Source: Trueperella pecoris (GTDB lineage: Bacteria; Actinomycetota; Actinomycetes; Actinomycetales; Actinomycetaceae). From it: DNA of 64,000 nucleotides. The notes under the pieces were generated by a model, which saw nothing but the letters and a program-made list of their open reading frames with translations, was not told where the DNA came from and made no database searches. Each line of letters starts with the position of its first letter. The first letter of the stretch is position 1. This document shows, one piece after another, positions 61,284 through 64,000 of the stretch. Both the position numbers and the translations under genes were made by a program. The stretch is taken from assembly GCF_014926385.1 (NCBI RefSeq), contig NZ_CP053291.1, positions 744,001 through 808,000 on the forward strand. Direction: 5' to 3'.

Positions 61284-61321
61284 AATGTGGCTGGGAGGTG
61301 ACAGTGTCTCCCAGCCACATT
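61284..61321 (+). terminator. Hairpin after the sqr operon
   Basis: Perfect 14-bp stem (61284-61297 with 61308-61321) and ten-base loop, 18 bp after the small gene's stop. Confidence 0.7.
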
Positions 61322-61339
61322 GCGTTTGGGCTGGTGTGA

Positions 61340-61377
61340 ATGTGGCACGGCTCCCGGCCGGGCCGTGCCACATCTTT
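61340..61377 (+). terminator. Second hairpin after the sqr operon
   Basis: ATGTGGCACGGC (61340-61351) pairs with its exact complement (61362-61373) and is followed by CTTT. Together with the previous hairpin it forms a tandem terminator. Confidence 0.65.
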
Positions 61378-61454
61378 CCGGTGCGTCCGGGGTGTCCCGG
61401 CCCGCTCCCGCTGGCTAGCGGCGATGTGGCCCACTCCCGCTGTGCTAAGGTAGC

Positions 61455-61493
61455 CCGCGCTGTAGTAATCTGCCGTAGATTACTACAGCGCGG
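61455..61493. repeat. Interspersed palindromic element, copy 3
   Basis: Perfect 17-bp inverted repeat (61455-61471 with 61477-61493) around GCCGT. Core CGCTGTAGTAATCT and right flank AACAGCTTAATGCGG are shared with copies 1 and 2. A GC-rich hairpin follows downstream (GGCCGGCGG ... CCGGCC, 61514-61533). Confidence 0.8.
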
Positions 61494-61702
61494 AACAGCT
61501 TAATGCGGCTTCAGGCCGGCGGTTTGACCGGCCCTCGCAGGTGGCTGCCCCGTCCTGCGATCACAACCCTGACGGTAACAAGTTGGGCGAAGGAATTTCC
61601 CGAAAATCCTCGCGACTTGTTTGTTTCTACCGTCGCGGGCGGCGCATCTGTGACACGCTTGGTAGTACACGATTTTGGTCGGATCTATGAAAGCGGGAAC
61701 CT

Positions 61703-62635
61703 GTGACCACACTCTGCCTCGGAGAAGCCCTCGTTGACCTCATTGAGCGCCGCGACCAGCCCGGGTGCGTTGAAGAACGTGCCGGCGGCAGTCCTTACAA
61801 CGTCGCCTGCGGCCTTGCGCGCCACGGGCATGACACGATGTTGGGAAGCTGGTGGGCCAAGGACACATACGGGGAGCTCATCGCCGAGGGGCTGAGGATC
61901 AACGGCGTGCGGGTCATGGACGGTAGTGACCTGGCGAGCCATACGTCGACGGCGAAGGCCACCTTGGACGAGAATTCGAACGCCACCTACACCTTCGATA
62001 TCGAATGGCGGCTCCCTGAGGGAGCGGATCTCCAAGACGCTGATCACATTCACACCGGCAGCTTCGGCGCCACCGAGGAGCCCGGGGCCTCGCACGTGCG
62101 CGCGGTGATCGCGGCAAACCCGGAGGCCACCGTTTCTTACGATCCAAACATTCGCCCGGCGATCATGGCTGAGCCTTCCGTCACCGTGCCGATTGTTGAG
62201 GACATCATTGCCATGTCGACCCTCGTCAAGGCATCCGATGAGGACATTGCGTGGATGTATGGCCTTGAGAACGCTTCGGAGCAGGAGCTTGCGTCCGTCT
62301 GCCAGCGGTGGCTCGATCTGGGGCCGGACCTCGTCGTCGTCACACGCGGCGGGCAAGGCGCGGTGGCCATGTGGAAGGGAAGCTCGGACATGGTGTCGGT
62401 GCCCACCTGGGGCACGCAGGTGGTAGATACCGTCGGTGCTGGCGATTCGTTCATGGCAGGCCTGATCTCGGGCCTTCTCGACGCCGGGCTGATGGGCCGC
62501 TCGCCGTCCCCGCTGGCCGAGGCGAGCCAGGATCAGATCGTCGCCGTGCTGACCCGTGCGTCACACAACGCGGGTATCACGGTGGCGCACACGGGCGCCT
62601 ATGCGCCCTCGCGCGAGGAACTCGACAGTCTCTAA
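61703..62635 (+). CDS. PfkB-family sugar kinase (fructokinase-like)
   Basis: 310 residues with both PfkB regions: GGSPYNVACGLARHG near the N-terminus and DTVGAGDSFMAGLISG (catalytic Asp) near 250. LGEALVDLI and YDPNIRPAI resemble fructokinases and 2-keto-3-deoxygluconate kinases; the latter would fit the glucuronide locus, but that link is speculative. GTG start 61703. Confidence 0.88.
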   Translation: MTTLCLGEALVDLIERRDQPGCVEERAGGSPYNVACGLARHGHDTMLGSWWAKDTYGELIAEGLRINGVRVMDGSDLASHTSTAKATLDENSNATYTFDIEWRLPEGADLQDADHIHTGSFGATEEPGASHVRAVIAANPEATVSYDPNIRPAIMAEPSVTVPIVEDIIAMSTLVKASDEDIAWMYGLENASEQELASVCQRWLDLGPDLVVVTRGGQGAVAMWKGSSDMVSVPTWGTQVVDTVGAGDSFMAGLISGLLDAGLMGRSPSPLAEASQDQIVAVLTRASHNAGITVAHTGAYAPSREELDSL

Positions 62636-62648
62636 TGCCCGTTACGAG

Positions 62649-62676
62649 TGATGCCCGCACAAACGTGCGGGCATCA
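62649..62676. terminator. Hairpin between the kinase and metal-transporter genes
   Basis: 12-bp perfect stem TGATGCCCGCAC/GTGCGGGCATCA with AAAC loop, between convergent genes; it can serve both strands. Confidence 0.75.
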
Positions 62677-62750
62677 GTTCTGCCATGTGGGCGGGTGCCG
62701 AGTTCGTCCTCACGCTGAGCGATTGTTGCCACGAAGCTATCGTTGCCGAG

Positions 62751-63596
62751 CTACGCCTGGCGCCGGAGCACCTGACTCGCGGCCTTGGCCAGCCACACGA
62801 AGGCGAACAAACTTGCAAGAATGAGCACAATCGCTCCACCTGTGGGTAGGTCCCATACCCAGGATGCCCAGATGCCGAAGAAGGCGCCAGCCGATCCTAT
62901 AACGGGGGCAATGAGCATCATGGGCAAGAGCCGGTCAGTCAACAAACGTGCCGTTGCCGCAGGCGCAATAAGGAGTGCCAGTACGAGGATGTTCCCTACG
63001 ATCTGCACACTCATGACGACGGCCGCGGCTATCGTCAGGTAGAGCACGACGTCCATGACACCCGCGCGTACTCCCAACGATTGGGCATAGGCACGGTCGA
63101 GGGAAACAAGCACGAGCTTCTTGTGAGCAAGCGCTAAAGCGGCGAGGATTAAAACCGTTCCGATCGCCACCGTACGTAGATCGCCCGGCTGAACGCCGGT
63201 CAGTGATCCGAAGAGGATCGATTCTAGCGAACCCGTGTAGGTCGATATACGCGCCATAATGACCAGGCCTAGCGCGAATGCGGCAGCGAAAAAAATCCCA
63301 ATGACGGAGTCTTCCCCGATTTTGCGATTCTGAGTGAACAAAGCAATCAGGAGCGTCACAACTACGCCGGCGATCGCGCCGCCCAAGAGCACCGATCCAC
63401 CCAGCGCGAAAGCAACCGCAATTCCAGGAAATACAGCATGAGCGAGTGCGTCCCCAATAAAACTCATGCCACGCAAAACCGTATGGACACCCACAGCGCC
63501 GCAAATGATGGCAGACAGAACGGCCACGATGAGTGCGCGCTGAAGAAAGGCAAGCTGTGGATTAGTGAGGTCAGCAAGGAAATCAACGAAACTCAT
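62751..63596 (-). CDS. Zinc/manganese-type metal ABC transporter permease
   Basis: 281 residues, seven or eight helices, ABC-3 family (ZnuB/MntB/SitC-like): GVHTVLRGMSFIGDALAHAV, the typical SILFGSLTG and LVSLDRAYAQSLGVRAGV. The start MSFVDFLADL overlaps the ATPase stop by four bases. Metal preference between zinc, manganese and iron cannot be told from the permease. Confidence 0.9.
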   Translation of the reverse strand: MSFVDFLADLTNPQLAFLQRALIVAVLSAIICGAVGVHTVLRGMSFIGDALAHAVFPGIAVAFALGGSVLLGGAIAGVVVTLLIALFTQNRKIGEDSVIGIFFAAAFALGLVIMARISTYTGSLESILFGSLTGVQPGDLRTVAIGTVLILAALALAHKKLVLVSLDRAYAQSLGVRAGVMDVVLYLTIAAAVVMSVQIVGNILVLALLIAPAATARLLTDRLLPMMLIAPVIGSAGAFFGIWASWVWDLPTGGAIVLILASLFAFVWLAKAASQVLRRQA

Positions 63597-64000
63597 GAGC
63601 CCAATCCAATCGTTCGCAATAGTGCGGAATCAGGACGCACCTGAAAGGTGTCAATCCATATCTGCGGATCACGCATATTCTTCGGAGCATCAGCTGCACG
63701 GATCGTTCCAGAAAGAAGAGCGATTCTGTGGGACATTCCTACCGCTTGAGTGAGGTCATGAGTCGACATCAGGATAGCGACCCCGGCCGTCGACAGCGCG
63801 GTGAAGAGATCCGTCAACGAATCTTGGGTGGGATGATCCAAACCTGTGAAGGGCTCATCAAGAAGGAGCAGACGCGGCTTAGGTGCGAGAGCACGCGCGA
63901 TCAACACACGTTGCTTTTGCCCACCGGAGAGTTCGTCGAGTGTACGATCGCGTAAATCCATCATGCCGACCATATCGAGAGCGTCATATACTGCACGCCA
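63593..64000 (-). CDS. Metal ABC transporter ATPase, runs off the window
   Basis: The C-terminal ~136 residues are visible; the frame stays open to the right edge. Signature ELSGGQKQRVLIARAL, Walker B LLLLDEPFTGLD and the H-loop STHDLTQAV are present; the Walker A part lies outside. Partner of the adjacent permease; a binding protein gene is probably further upstream. Confidence 0.9.
   Translation of the reverse strand, partial: WRAVYDALDMVGMMDLRDRTLDELSGGQKQRVLIARALAPKPRLLLLDEPFTGLDHPTQDSLTDLFTALSTAGVAILMSTHDLTQAVGMSHRIALLSGTIRAADAPKNMRDPQIWIDTFQVRPDSALLRTIGLGS

Overview
This is 64 kb of a moderately GC-rich actinobacterial chromosome, probably from the family Actinomycetaceae (Trueperella, Arcanobacterium, Actinomyces or Schaalia type). 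The evidence is the order obg ... nadD - rsfS - gpgP-type phosphatase, the linked pdxR/pdxST genes with a corynebacterial-type PdxR operator, frequent GTG starts, several probable leaderless promoters and high-GC codon use. The genus is an inference; no rRNA is present.

Layout. 1-6.7 kb: housekeeping genes (obg, a flavin monooxygenase-like gene with its own leader peptide, thioredoxin, nadD, a membrane protein, rsfS, phosphatase) ending at tRNA-Ala(GGC). 6.9-25.8 kb: a mosaic genomic island starting just after the tRNA. It holds a five-copy iteron-like array, a serine recombinase, a broken type I specificity-subunit gene, fragments of a prophage (primase/helicase, HNH nuclease, small terminase), three 1313-bp copies of one IS3-family element (IS-A), two copies of a second (IS-B, one truncated), two IS1249-type remnants, a lactococcin-972-type bacteriocin cassette, a phospholipase-D/EVE-like candidate defence nuclease, a toxin-antitoxin pair with a frameshifted toxin, and a secreted Trp/Lys/Gly-rich-tail protein with a tiny membrane partner that looks like a new effector/immunity pair. 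25.8-30.1 kb: an orphan trpB under a classical Trp-codon attenuator, a polysaccharide deacetylase and an LssY-C membrane protein. 30.2-37.5 kb: a glycoside scavenging locus (HAD phosphatase, GH3, GPH symporter, divergent GH2 beta-glucuronidase, LacI-type regulator split by a frameshift) with a pair of operator-like sites in the divergent promoter.

37.6-64 kb: mostly core metabolism and transport. It includes an EamA exporter, a CPBP-protease pseudogene, a thiamine-binding-type protein, pdxR/pdxST, a U32 peptidase, AzlCD, two amino-acid permeases, metNIQ under a SAM riboswitch that overlaps the Shine-Dalgarno sequence, class I fumarase, an XRE regulator with a membrane partner, an IS30 element, a DUF1287 lipoprotein, a PAP2 phosphatase, a sulfide:quinone-reductase-like operon behind a CsoR/CstR-type operator, a PfkB sugar kinase, and a zinc/manganese ABC transporter that runs off the right edge. 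Three related palindromic elements (near 50.26, 55.74 and 61.47 kb) form a small interspersed repeat family.

The best candidates for something undescribed are the secreted Trp-rich-tail protein with its overlapping small membrane gene (23605-24731), the PLD plus PUA/EVE-like protein (19244-20230), and the iteron-like array next to the tRNA (7051-7143). None could be searched against databases here; functional names come from motif recognition.
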